Source: CAJCIS01 sp965276755
Lineage (GTDB): Bacteria > Pseudomonadota > Alphaproteobacteria > Acetobacterales > Acetobacteraceae
NCBI GenBank assembly: GCA_965276755.1
Contig: OZ255625.1
Coordinates: 372,001-436,000 of the forward strand
Direction of reading: 5' to 3'
DNA: 64,000 nucleotides
The position numbers and the translations under genes were made by a program. This document shows, piece by piece, positions 8,492-16,395 of the stretch. Positions within the stretch are counted from its first letter, which is position 1, and every line of letters begins with the position of its first letter. Below the pieces are notes generated by a model. That model was not told where the DNA came from. It made no database searches and worked only from the letters and a program-made list of their open reading frames with translations.

Positions 8492-9361
8492 ATGAACCCC
8501 GTGATTGCCGCGTTCTTCGATACCGCCAGCAATACGGTCAGCTACCTGGTGCATGATCCGGCAACGCGGTTGGCTGCGGTTATCGACCCGGTCCTGGATT
8601 ACGAGCCTGGTAGCGGGGTTTTCAATACTTCGTCTGCGCAGACGATCCTGGATGCGGCGGCGCTGGCGGGCTTGCAGATTGCGTGGGTGCTGGAAACGCA
8701 TGTGCACGCCGACCACCTTTCCGCCGCACATTGGATTGCCGGGCGCACCGGCGCGAGCGTGGGCATAGGCGAGCATGTGCGCGATGTGCAGGCCATCTTC
8801 GTGCCCATGTTTGCCGCTGACGACGTCTCGGCCGATGGCAGCGCGTTTGACCGCCTGTTTGCCGATGAGGAGGTCTTTGCGCTCGGCAAATTGCAGGTGC
8901 GGGTATTGCATACGCCGGGGCATACGCCCGCTTGCGTGGCCTATGTCATCGGCGACGCTGTCTTCGTGGGCGATACGCTGTTCATGCCGGATTTCGGCAC
9001 GGCGCGGGCCGATTTTCCGGGCGGGAATGCGCGCACGCTGTACCGGTCGATCAGGCGCGTGCTGGCCCTGCCGCCGGATACGCGCGTGTTCGTCTGCCAC
9101 GACTACAAGGCGCCGGGACGCGAATCTTACGCCTGGGAGACCACAATCGCGCAAGAGCGTGCGCATAACGCGCACGTGCATGACGGCGTCAGCGAGGATG
9201 AATTCGTGGCAAAGCGGGAGGCGCGGGACAGGACGCTGAGCGCGCCCGCGCTGCTGCACCAGTCGATCCAGGTCAATATTCGCGCAGGGCAGTTGCCGCC
9301 GCCCGATGGCAATGGCGTGCGCTATCTGCGCGTGCCGATCAGCATGCACGCGCGGACATGA
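8492..9361 (+). CDS. MBL-fold hydrolase, ETHE1/persulfide dioxygenase-like
   Basis: This metallo-beta-lactamase-fold protein resembles ETHE1/Blh persulfide dioxygenases or group II glyoxalases. The metal-binding motif is THVHADHLSAA, further ligands lie in LHTPGHTPACVAYVIGDAVFVGDTLF, and the C-terminal FVCHDYKAPGR is characteristic of the Blh/ETHE1 subgroup. The length of 289 aa fits. The start ATG at 8492 is 8 bases after the lpd stop. Its stop overlaps the pdxA start by four bases (ATGA), so lpd, this gene, pdxA and pdxJ look like one transcription unit. Persulfide oxidation is inferred from family resemblance. Confidence 0.88.
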   Translation: MNPVIAAFFDTASNTVSYLVHDPATRLAAVIDPVLDYEPGSGVFNTSSAQTILDAAALAGLQIAWVLETHVHADHLSAAHWIAGRTGASVGIGEHVRDVQAIFVPMFAADDVSADGSAFDRLFADEEVFALGKLQVRVLHTPGHTPACVAYVIGDAVFVGDTLFMPDFGTARADFPGGNARTLYRSIRRVLALPPDTRVFVCHDYKAPGRESYAWETTIAQERAHNAHVHDGVSEDEFVAKREARDRTLSAPALLHQSIQVNIRAGQLPPPDGNGVRYLRVPISMHART

Positions 9362-10326
9362 GTGCTGCGCTGGCGCTGACCATGGGCGATCCCGCCGGCA
9401 TCGGGCCGGAAATCACGGCCGGTGCGTGGCGCGCGCTGCGCGAGTCCGGACCTGCGTTCGTCGTGCTTGCCGATTCCGATCTGCTGGCGCGCCATGCGCC
9501 CGTACGCATCGTGGACGGACCGGACGCAACCGAGTTCGAGGACGCGATTCCGGTGTTGCCGGTACCACTTGCCGCAGCGTGCCGGGCCGGCGCGCCCGAT
9601 GCGGCCAACGCTCCCGCCGTCATCGCCAGCATCGAATGCGCGGTGCGCCTGGCGCAGGCGGGGCGCGTCAGCGCGGTCGTGACAAACCCGATCAGCAAGG
9701 CGGTTCTGAAGGGCGCAGGCTTTGCCTATCCCGGACACACCGAATTTCTCGCGGCGCTGACCGGCACCGCGGGCGGCGAGGTCATGATGCTGGCAAGCCC
9801 GCAATTGCGCGTCGTGCCGGTGACAATTCATGTTTCGCTTCGCCAGGCACTGGCGATGCTGTCGACGGAAATGATCGTGCACGTGGCGCGCATCGCGCAC
9901 GCGGCCATGCTGCGTGATTTCGGCGTGGCGGCGCCGCGCCTGGCGATTGCCGGGCTGAACCCGCATGCCGGCGAGGCGGGCCACATGGGCGATGAGGAAA
10001 TCCGCATCATCCAGCCCGCCATCGATGCGCTGCGTGCCGAGGGCATGCTCGTCCGCGGCCCATACCCGCCCGACACGATGTTCACGGCCTCCGCGCGCGC
10101 GGGCTTTGATTTGGCGATCTGCATGTATCACGACCAGGCGCTGATACCGCTGAAGACGCTGGACATGTGGGGCGGCGTGAACGTGACGCTCGGCTTGCCG
10201 ATCGTGCGTACCTCGCCCGATCACGGCACGGCTTTCGATATCGCCGGCCGCAATGTGGCCGCACCCGACAGCCTGATTGCAGCGCTGCGCATGGCCGATG
10301 AAATTGCAAGGACACGGGCGCGATGA
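9358..10326 (+). CDS. pdxA: 4-hydroxythreonine-4-phosphate dehydrogenase
   Basis: PdxA carries out NAD-dependent oxidation of 4-phosphohydroxy-L-threonine in the DXP-dependent pyridoxal phosphate pathway. Signatures include LTMGDPAGIGPEI at the N-terminus, TNPISKAVLKGAGFAYPGHTEFLA (substrate and metal binding), IAGLNPHAGEAGHMGDEE and CMYHDQALIPLKTL. The length of 322 aa is typical. It overlaps both the upstream MBL gene and the downstream pdxJ gene by ATGA, indicating translational coupling. The product of PdxA is a substrate of PdxJ, so the pair is functionally matched. Confidence 0.97.
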   Translation: MSAALALTMGDPAGIGPEITAGAWRALRESGPAFVVLADSDLLARHAPVRIVDGPDATEFEDAIPVLPVPLAAACRAGAPDAANAPAVIASIECAVRLAQAGRVSAVVTNPISKAVLKGAGFAYPGHTEFLAALTGTAGGEVMMLASPQLRVVPVTIHVSLRQALAMLSTEMIVHVARIAHAAMLRDFGVAAPRLAIAGLNPHAGEAGHMGDEEIRIIQPAIDALRAEGMLVRGPYPPDTMFTASARAGFDLAICMYHDQALIPLKTLDMWGGVNVTLGLPIVRTSPDHGTAFDIAGRNVAAPDSLIAALRMADEIARTRAR

Positions 10327-11072
10327 GACCCAGGCTGGGCGTGAATATCGACCACGTGGCGACGCTTCGCAACGCGCGCGGCGGCGCGCATCCCGACCCG
10401 CTGGCAGCGGCACAGGTGGCACTCGCCGCGGGTGCGCACGGCATTACGCTGCATCTGCGCGAGGACAGGCGGCATATCCGCGACGACGATCTGGCGCGCA
10501 TCATGACCGGCGTGAGCGCGCCCGTGAACCTGGAAATGGCGGCCACGGCAGAAATGATGGAGATCGCCTGCCGCGCCGGCCCGCACGCGTGCTGTATCGT
10601 GCCCGAACGGCGCGCGGAGGTCACGACCGAGGGTGGGCTGGATGCGGCCGGTGCGTTTGACGCGCTGCGCCCGATCGTGCGGCGGCTGGGCGAGGCGGGA
10701 ATGCGCGTCTCGCTGTTCATTGATCCCGACATGCGCCAGTTGCAAGCGGCGCGGGCGCTGGGCGCGCCGGTGGTGGAGCTGCACACGGGCACTTACGCGC
10801 ATGGCGGCGCGGGCGAGTTCGACCGGCTGCGCGCAGCAGCTACGCTGGCCGTGTCACTGGGTCTGGAGTGTCACGCCGGACACGGATTAACTTACGACAA
10901 TGCGGGCGCGGTGGCGGCACTGCCCGAAATACAGGAGCTGAATATTGGGCATTTTCTGATCGGAGACGCGGTTTTTGTCGGTTTGCCCGTTGCCGTCAGA
11001 AAAATGTTGGACGTCATGCAAAAGGCTGGGGAGGATGCGCCATCCCCCCCAGACCCCCCGTCTTTTGTTTAG
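10323..11072 (+). CDS. pdxJ: Pyridoxine 5'-phosphate synthase
   Basis: PdxJ condenses 1-deoxyxylulose 5-phosphate with the PdxA product to give pyridoxine 5'-phosphate. The N-terminus LGVNIDHVATLRNARGG and the phosphate-binding ITLHLREDRRHI are diagnostic, with ELHTGTYA and ECHAGHGLTYDN further on. The TIM barrel ends around VAVRKMLDVMQ. The last about 15 residues (KAGEDAPSPPDPPSFV) are encoded by the left arm of family A copy A4, which also supplies the stop codon. The gene therefore reads into the repeat. It overlaps pdxA by four bases. Confidence 0.97.
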   Translation: MRPRLGVNIDHVATLRNARGGAHPDPLAAAQVALAAGAHGITLHLREDRRHIRDDDLARIMTGVSAPVNLEMAATAEMMEIACRAGPHACCIVPERRAEVTTEGGLDAAGAFDALRPIVRRLGEAGMRVSLFIDPDMRQLQAARALGAPVVELHTGTYAHGGAGEFDRLRAAATLAVSLGLECHAGHGLTYDNAGAVAALPEIQELNIGHFLIGDAVFVGLPVAVRKMLDVMQKAGEDAPSPPDPPSFV

Positions 11073-11075
11073 GAG
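11028..11075. repeat. Family A half element (copy A4, left arm) inside the pdxJ 3' end
   Basis: Left arm only: GGCTGGGGAGGATGCGCCATCC..., followed by ACCCCCCGTC and the spacer-like TTTTGTTTAG. It encodes the pdxJ C-terminal residues and stop. The convergent thioredoxin-fold gene ends 10 bases further on. Confidence 0.9.
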
Positions 11076-11082
11076 AAGCCTT

Positions 11083-11562
11083 TTACTCCCACTTCGCGAG
11101 CTGATCGACAACCGCCTGTTGCGACCAGCTCCTGTCGTCCGACAGCGCAAACGCCTTGTCCGCATTGATCACCGCGCCGTCAGGCGTCACCACCAGCACG
11201 GTCGGCACCGCCGTGATCTTCACGCCGTATTTGGCCGCAATGTCCATGTTCTTCTTCATGCGCCCGACATCAATCATCACCGTGCTGAAATGCTCTTCCG
11301 ACCACGCCTTGACCACGGGCACGGCCAGCACGCCGGCCAGCATGCGGCAATCGGGGCACCAATTGCCGCCGAAATCCAGCAGCACGCGCCGATGCGTGGC
11401 GCGCGCCGCCTGAATCGCCGCGGCTACCTGTGCGTGCGCGTCGGCCGAAACGTCGTAGGGTGCCGCCACCGGCGCCGCCTGGCCGGCGGGCAGGGTGGGC
11501 GCGGGCGCGGCGCCGATCAGCGACAAAGCCAGGGCGGGAACGGCAAACCGCGATACGCGCAT
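11083..11562 (-). CDS. Secreted thioredoxin-fold protein
   Basis: This 159-residue periplasmic thioredoxin-family protein starts at ATG 11562 with a signal peptide (MRVSRFAVPALALSLIGAAPA). The thioredoxin domain has the redox motif WCPDC in LLDFGGNWCPDCRMLAG and the cis-Pro loop ITAVPTVLVVTPDG. It resembles the Thioredoxin_7/DUF953-like group of exported reductases or chaperone helpers. A longer frame reaches 11796 but its extension lacks sense and overlaps the divergent gene. It is convergent with pdxJ and divergent from the beta-propeller gene. The partner protein is unknown. Confidence 0.82.
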   Translation of the reverse strand: MRVSRFAVPALALSLIGAAPAPTLPAGQAAPVAAPYDVSADAHAQVAAAIQAARATHRRVLLDFGGNWCPDCRMLAGVLAVPVVKAWSEEHFSTVMIDVGRMKKNMDIAAKYGVKITAVPTVLVVTPDGAVINADKAFALSDDRSWSQQAVVDQLAKWE

Positions 11563-11662
11563 GGGCTGATTTCCTGAAGATGCGTGGTGAACGAAAGGGG
11601 CAAGGCTTGGCGCAATGCCATCTGGAACTGTATGGGATGCTCGCAAGCCGATCGGAAGTCCC

Positions 11663-13156
11663 TTGAAGCGAATTGCCAGCACCCGAGCATGTGCGGTTTG
11701 TCTGATGGCGCTGCCGCTTGCCGCGGCCGCCCCGCCGCCAGCCTGGCGCGGCCACGCCGGCGATAGCCAGCACACCGCAGCCGCACCGGCGGCCAACCAG
11801 GGCCTGGGGCATATCCTGTGGCAGACGCCGGTCGATCTCGACCCTATGCAGAATAATGGCGAGCTGGCGATCCACTACGCCTCGCCCATGATCACCGCGG
11901 CCAACACGGTGCTGGTGCCGGTCAAGACCACGCAGGCGGGCAATTGGGAGATCCAGGCGCGGCGGGGTGGCACGGGCGCGCTGGTCTGGACGCTGGCGTC
12001 CGATTACATCGAGCCGCTGACGGCCAGCACCGTGCCGCCGTTTCCGTCGCAGTTGAGCCGGCAGGGCACGCTCTACATGGCCGGTGCCGGCGGAACGGTT
12101 TTGAGCCGCGCCGCACCCGATCATGCCACGGGCAAGAGCGTGCGGCTGGCCTTTTACGGGCTGTCGATCTTTGAGGGGCATACCGCCGCCATGACCCAGT
12201 CGGTGATGATCGTCACGCCGATCACCGCAGACGCGGCGGGAAATCTTTATTTCGGGTTTGTGGCCGAGGGGAAGAATCCCGCCGGGCTTACCAGCGGCCT
12301 GGCGCGCATCAGCGCCAGGGGCGTCGGCAGTTGGGTGAGTGCCGCCAGTGCCTCGGGCGATGCTTCGATGAACGAGGTGCCGATCGGCTGCGCGCCGGCG
12401 ATCTCGGCCGACGGGCGCACGGTTTATGTCGCGGTCAGCAATGGTAGCGCGGGCTACCTGGTGTCATTGAACAGCGCCACGCTGGCGCCTGTGGCGCACG
12501 TGGCGCTGGTCGACCCTTCATCCGGCAAACCGGCTTGGGTGACGGACCTGGCGACCGCCAGCCCGACCATTGGGCCGGATGGGGACGTCTATTACGGCGT
12601 GGTGGAAAACCCCTATCCCGATCATGACGGGCGCGGCTGGCTTCTGCATTTCGCGGCCGGGCTGGATAGCGTCAAGACGCCAGGCTCGTTCGGGTGGGAC
12701 GATACCGCCTCCATCGTACCGGGCAGCGACAAGCACCATTACCATTTGATGGTGAAGTACAATAATTATGCGGGTGTTGGCCCGCTTGGCGATGGGCGCA
12801 ACAGGATCGCCATCCTTGATCCGGCGGCAAGTCAGCAGGATGAATTTTCGACCGCACAAGTTGCGGTGATGAAGGAAGTGCAGACTGTGCTGGGGCCGAC
12901 GCCGCAGCCGGGCGAACCGAAGGGGGCTGTCTATGAATGGTGCGTCAACACTTCGGTGGTCGATGCGCAAACCGGGGCCGTCTTGGCTGGCAATGAGGAT
13001 GGCTACCTCTACCGCTGGGACCTGGCGGGCAACACGCTGTCCCAGAAAATATCGCTGGGCTCGCCGCAGGGCGAATCCTATACAGCCACGCTGATTGGAC
13101 CCGATGGCACGATCTATGCGATCAACACGGCGGTGCTTTTTGCCATCGGCAACTGA
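11663..13156 (+). CDS. Secreted PQQ-like beta-propeller protein of unknown function
   Basis: This exported protein of about 497 residues has a signal peptide (KRIASTRACAVCLMALPLAAA) and repeated blade motifs such as ITADAAGNLYFGFV, ISADGRTVYVAVSNG, IGPDGDVYYGVV and LIGPDGTIYAIN, as in PQQ-like or pyrrolo-quinoline-quinone repeat proteins. No dehydrogenase catalytic motif is seen. I choose TTG 11663, which has GGAAG four bases upstream; an in-frame ATG at 11615 adds a tail before the signal peptide. The phosphoesterase gene follows after 26 bases, so the two are probably an operon of secreted proteins. Confidence 0.72.
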   Translation: MKRIASTRACAVCLMALPLAAAAPPPAWRGHAGDSQHTAAAPAANQGLGHILWQTPVDLDPMQNNGELAIHYASPMITAANTVLVPVKTTQAGNWEIQARRGGTGALVWTLASDYIEPLTASTVPPFPSQLSRQGTLYMAGAGGTVLSRAAPDHATGKSVRLAFYGLSIFEGHTAAMTQSVMIVTPITADAAGNLYFGFVAEGKNPAGLTSGLARISARGVGSWVSAASASGDASMNEVPIGCAPAISADGRTVYVAVSNGSAGYLVSLNSATLAPVAHVALVDPSSGKPAWVTDLATASPTIGPDGDVYYGVVENPYPDHDGRGWLLHFAAGLDSVKTPGSFGWDDTASIVPGSDKHHYHLMVKYNNYAGVGPLGDGRNRIAILDPAASQQDEFSTAQVAVMKEVQTVLGPTPQPGEPKGAVYEWCVNTSVVDAQTGAVLAGNEDGYLYRWDLAGNTLSQKISLGSPQGESYTATLIGPDGTIYAINTAVLFAIGN

Positions 13157-13182
13157 ATTGCAGCTATTTTAGGAAAGACAGC

Positions 13183-14928
13183 ATGTATTTGCCAAGATTT
13201 GTCACACCCGCCCTTGCGCTGGGCGTATGCGGGGCGGCCGTCATTGCACCACCACTTCAGGCGGCCCGCAAGCCGCCAGTGGCCAATCCTATCCAGCACA
13301 TCATCATCATCATGCAGGAGAATCGCTCCTTCGATCATTATTTCGGCACCTTTCCCGGCGCCAACGGGTTTCCGCAAAACACCTGTGTGCCACTGGACCC
13401 GGCCAATCCGGCCAAAGGCTGCGTGGCACCCTTCCACGACCGCAACGACGTCAATGCGGGCGGCCCGCACAACGACAACAACGCGCAGGCCGACCTCGAT
13501 AACGGGATTACCAAGGCTGCGCTGGATGGCTTCGTCTATCAGCAGACGCAGGGCTATACCCATCTCTGCAGCGGCAGCGGCAGCAATGCGCACGAACCCG
13601 GCTCTCCGCGCTGCGCACCGTTCACGCCAGGCTTTGAGGCCCACGATGTGATGGGCTACCACACCGATGCGGAGTTGCCGAACTATTGGGCCTACGCCCG
13701 CAACTTCGTGCTGCAGGATCAGATGTATGAGGCCGTGCGGGATTACTCGATGGCCTCGCACCTGGAGCTGACGAGCCTGTGGTCCGCGTTGTGCAGCAAT
13801 CCGCTGGATGTTTCGACCTGCATCACCAGTGGCACGCCGGTGCTGCCCTCCGGCACGCAAGTGGTCTATCCATGGGCCAATCTGTTCCAGCTACTCGATA
13901 CGCATGGCGTGAGCTGGAAATATTATCTCGGCTCCGGGCTGGAGCCGGATTGCAATGACGACGAGATGACCTGCGATCCGCAGAAGCAGAGTTCGCAGGT
14001 CGCCTCGTTCTGGAATCCGCTGCCCGGATATGCCTGGGTGGAAGCGCAGGGGCAAAGCTACCTGGCCGCGCATAACCCGCAAATCGACCAATTTCTGCTC
14101 GACGTCAAGAACGGCAACCTCCCTGCGGTCTCCTGGATCGTGCCTGCAAATTCTTTTAGCGAACATCCGGCGGCGGGCATTACCGCGGGGGAGGATTATG
14201 TCACCTCTCTGGTCAATGCCGTGATGCAGTCGCCCTATTGGGCGAGCAGCGCCATCTTCATCTCCTGGGACGATTGGGGGGGCTTTTACGATCACGTCGT
14301 GCCGCCGATTGTGGACACCAATACGTCCAAATACCCTGTGCAGGGCTATGGCTTGCGGGTGCCGGGCCTGGTGATCAGCCCGTATGCCAAGCCTGCCTAC
14401 ATCGATCATGGCATTCTGAGCACAGACAGTTATGCGCGCTTTATCGAGGACGTTTTCATGGGGGGCACGCGGCTCGACCCTGCGGCGATGGGCGAGCCGG
14501 ACAGCAGGCCCGATCTGCGTGACCGCGTGACGCGCGTGCGCTTCATCAACGGCAATCTGGTCAATGTTGGCGTGCTGGAGGATGATTTTGATTTCAACCA
14601 GACGCCGTTGCCGCCTCTGGTGCTTTCCACGCATATTCCGGTCGGCATTTCCATTGCGTGCGGCAGTACCGACCCCGACAATCCCCAGACCTGCAAGCAG
14701 GACGCGGTGAAGATTTCCTGGCGCTCGCTGGATGGTGGTAACGTCAATCAGACCTTCACCTACCAGGTGCTGCGAGACGGCGCGCGGGTGAGCACCTGCG
14801 CCACGTCCGGCACGTCGTGCACGGACAGTGCTGTGCCGGGCGGCACGCATTATTATACTGTTTACAGCATCGATCAGAATGGTGTGGCCAGCCCGGCATC
14901 CGCGGCGGCGCAGGCGGACTTGCCGTAG
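13183..14928 (+). CDS. Secreted phosphoesterase (phospholipase C/acid phosphatase family)
   Basis: This is an exported hydrolase of the phosphoesterase family (PF04185: non-specific phospholipase C and AcpA-type phosphatases), 581 aa. It has a signal peptide up to about residue 26 (PPLQA). The metal and nucleophile region is IIIIMQENRSFDHYFGTFPG, followed by FVLQDQMYEAVRDYSMASHLE and the C-terminal metal motif IFISWDDWGGFYDHVVPP. A C-terminal beta-rich Fn3-like segment (about 490-581) with a Cys pair (STCATSGTSCTDS) follows. AGGAAAGA precedes the ATG. Phosphate scavenging or phospholipid hydrolysis is plausible; the substrate is not determined. Confidence 0.88.
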   Translation: MYLPRFVTPALALGVCGAAVIAPPLQAARKPPVANPIQHIIIIMQENRSFDHYFGTFPGANGFPQNTCVPLDPANPAKGCVAPFHDRNDVNAGGPHNDNNAQADLDNGITKAALDGFVYQQTQGYTHLCSGSGSNAHEPGSPRCAPFTPGFEAHDVMGYHTDAELPNYWAYARNFVLQDQMYEAVRDYSMASHLELTSLWSALCSNPLDVSTCITSGTPVLPSGTQVVYPWANLFQLLDTHGVSWKYYLGSGLEPDCNDDEMTCDPQKQSSQVASFWNPLPGYAWVEAQGQSYLAAHNPQIDQFLLDVKNGNLPAVSWIVPANSFSEHPAAGITAGEDYVTSLVNAVMQSPYWASSAIFISWDDWGGFYDHVVPPIVDTNTSKYPVQGYGLRVPGLVISPYAKPAYIDHGILSTDSYARFIEDVFMGGTRLDPAAMGEPDSRPDLRDRVTRVRFINGNLVNVGVLEDDFDFNQTPLPPLVLSTHIPVGISIACGSTDPDNPQTCKQDAVKISWRSLDGGNVNQTFTYQVLRDGARVSTCATSGTSCTDSAVPGGTHYYTVYSIDQNGVASPASAAAQADLP

Positions 14929-14931
14929 GAA

Positions 14932-14985
14932 GAAGTTGGGGGGCATGTGCCATGCCCCTCAAACCCCCTCTCTTCAGTTTAGTGG
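14932..14985. repeat. Family A half element (copy A5, left arm)
   Basis: A diverged left arm: GGGGCATG-TGC-CATGCCCC is a perfect hairpin in which the stem differs from the consensus on both sides while the loop is kept. It lies between the convergent phosphoesterase and small membrane protein genes. Confidence 0.85.
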
Positions 14986-15368
14986 CGTAGCCATGCGGCC
15001 ATGGTTCCGAGTGCGGCTGGCAACCAGATTTGCGCCAGCACCGCGTCTCGCCACGCGCGTAGCGGGGTGGCGCCGGCGCAGAGTGCCGCGCGACGCAATC
15101 CCGGCGGAATGGCCGCGGCACTCGGAATGCAAAACAGCGCGACCAGCGCAAGCGCTCGGCCGGCCGCGCCGGCAATAGCCAGGGCTGCGTTTGCCGGCAG
15201 GGCAGCAAGGGGCGGTGCCGGCAAGGCTAGCAGGCCGATGAGTGCCGCAAGCAGCAGGATGCGGAGCACCGGCCTTGCGCGCGCGAAGGCCAGCGCGCAG
15301 CCCGCGCCAAGTACGGCCGCACAGAACGCGACCAGAACTGCGGCCCAGGGTAATTGAGTAAAAAGCAA
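14979..15368 (-). CDS. Small membrane protein, ABC-permease-like fragment
   Basis: About 129 residues with three to four hydrophobic helices (for example WAAVLVAFCAAVLGAGCALAF and ILLLAALIGLLALPAP) and a C-terminal stretch AALCAGATPLRAWRDAVLAQIW that resembles the EAA loop of ABC-transporter permeases. It is much shorter than a permease and no partner ABC gene adjoins, so it may be a remnant. The frame extends upstream into family A copy A6, which would add repeat-encoded residues. No ATG or Shine-Dalgarno supports any start; TTG 15368 is my best guess. Hypothetical status is safest. Confidence 0.45.
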   Translation of the reverse strand: MLFTQLPWAAVLVAFCAAVLGAGCALAFARARPVLRILLLAALIGLLALPAPPLAALPANAALAIAGAAGRALALVALFCIPSAAAIPPGLRRAALCAGATPLRAWRDAVLAQIWLPAALGTMAAWLRH

Positions 15369-15480
15369 AAGACTGGGTGGAATGAAGTCATTCCCCCCGG
15401 GCCCCCCGGCATCCATTAAGACCAAACTCTAAAATCGATGGGGGGTCTGGGGGGGATGGCACATCTCCCCCAGCCTTTTT
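15369..15480. repeat. Family A inverted repeat (copy A6, full length, diverged left arm)
   Basis: The left hairpin is GGAATGA-AG-TCATTCC, an altered loop with a still-perfect stem. The spacer is CATCCATTAAGACCAAACTC.... The right arm is consensus with GCA loop. It lies between the small membrane gene and the 3' end of sspB. Confidence 0.9.
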
Positions 15481-15505
15481 CCCGCTTGTCTCTAACCGCC
15501 AGGGC

Positions 15506-16000
15506 TCAATCCTTGCGCTTGCGAAAGGCGTCCAGGCTGACGACCTGGGGCGTGGCATCAGGCTTGGGTGCGTCATCGGCCGCCGGCTCGGCTGGCGCGG
15601 GCACCTCGGTGGCCTCAGGCATGCGCACGTTGAAGCGCAGGCCATACTGGATCGAGGGATCGACGAAGGCGCTGATCGCCTCCAACGGCACGCTCAGCGT
15701 GGCCGAGACGCCGCCGAAGGAGAGCGTGACGCCGATGGTGCGCGTGGTTTCGTCGGCCACCAGGTCCCGAAACTGGTGCTGCAGGACGATCGTCATCTCC
15801 TGAGGATATTTCTCGCGCAGGCGGGCGGGGATGGTCACGCCGGGATAATCGGTGCGGAAAGTGATGTAGAAATGGTGCTTGCCGGGCAGGCCCACGGTTG
15901 CGGCATGGCGGACGGCGCGCACGATGACGTGGCGCAGGCTCTCCTCCATCCACTCGTCGTAGGGAAGCTGGCTTTCGGCCGGGGGCGTGTCGTCTTCCAT
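15506..16000 (-). CDS. sspB: SspB-family ClpXP adaptor (alphaproteobacterial type)
   Basis: This adaptor delivers ssrA-tagged proteins to ClpXP. The conserved SspB fold is seen in LPGKHHFYITFRTDYPGVTI, YPQEMTIVLQHQF and IGVTLSFGGVSATLSVPLEAI. An acidic/Pro-Ala linker leads to the C-terminal ClpX-docking (XB) motif VVSLDAFRKRKD. Residues 1-130 form the substrate-binding part; the total is 164 aa from ATG 16000 (MEDDTPP). An alternative ATG at 16027 adds nine residues. The gene lies immediately downstream of and co-oriented with ssrA, the tmRNA whose tag this protein recognises, so the two genes are physically and functionally linked. Confidence 0.95.
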   Translation of the reverse strand: MEDDTPPAESQLPYDEWMEESLRHVIVRAVRHAATVGLPGKHHFYITFRTDYPGVTIPARLREKYPQEMTIVLQHQFRDLVADETTRTIGVTLSFGGVSATLSVPLEAISAFVDPSIQYGLRFNVRMPEATEVPAPAEPAADDAPKPDATPQVVSLDAFRKRKD

Positions 16001-16107
16001 CCGCGATCCTCGATGGGGGGCATGCATAGCGTGCGTGCGGGCGGTGGCAAGGGTTGGGCAAGGGCGGATAACAAAGTGGGGGGCATTCTGTTGCCCGGGG
16101 CCCCCCT

Positions 16108-16350
16108 AACCGCGCGTGTTACTGCTTACGCAGCAATCGCGAGTGCTTCGAAGTTATCGTTCGCACTTGTGTTGTTGACCCGATAACGGCGGTATCATGC
16201 CGGGCAAAAGATAGGTCTTTACTACGCGTGTCGAGCCTGTGTCGCCCCCCAAAGTCACCCAAGACGGGGTGGTGGAGGCGCCGGGCACTGCCCCCGGGTC
16301 CACAACGCTTATTCCACGTATCGTTTATCGCCATAGCTGGCCGAAGCAAG
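16108..16350 (-). ncRNA. ssrA: Permuted two-piece tmRNA (transfer-messenger RNA)
   Basis: The alphaproteobacterial permuted gene order is visible on the minus strand. The acceptor piece comes first, ending CGCCTCCACCA at 16270. After a spacer of about 20 bases the coding piece starts GGGGGCGAC at 16249. The two ends pair over seven base pairs as a tRNA-like acceptor stem. The T-arm-like segment is GACCCGGGGGCAGTGCCCGG. The tag reading frame (16126-16164) encodes ANDNFEALAIAA followed by TAA, close to the Caulobacter tag and ending in the AA recognised by ClpXP. A TATATAG hexamer near 16357 is a possible -10. Outer boundaries are approximate. tmRNA rescues stalled ribosomes; no protein is encoded besides the tag. 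Confidence 0.95.
16126..16164 (-). other. tmRNA proteolysis-tag reading frame (ANDNFEALAIAA)
   Basis: Thirteen codons including the stop, within the coding piece of ssrA. The resume codon is GCG, and the peptide ends AIAA before TAA. The ANDNF start is the alphaproteobacterial hallmark and the segment SspB contacts; the last two Ala form the ClpX signal. Confidence 0.95.
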
Positions 16351-16395
16351 CACCCCCTATATAGTCCAGACTCGGCCGCGGTGCTAGGGGGGGCC

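Noticed and set aside
16075..16112. Family A copy between sspB and ssrA
   Set aside because: The G/C hairpin here lacks the GCA loop and the CCCCCCGTC block; it may be the ssrA terminator or a heavily decayed arm, so it was not counted as a confident copy.
16228..16395. Upstream extension of the thyX frame to 16228
   Set aside because: This part is the divergent tmRNA gene; ThyX homology and length fit ATG 16396.
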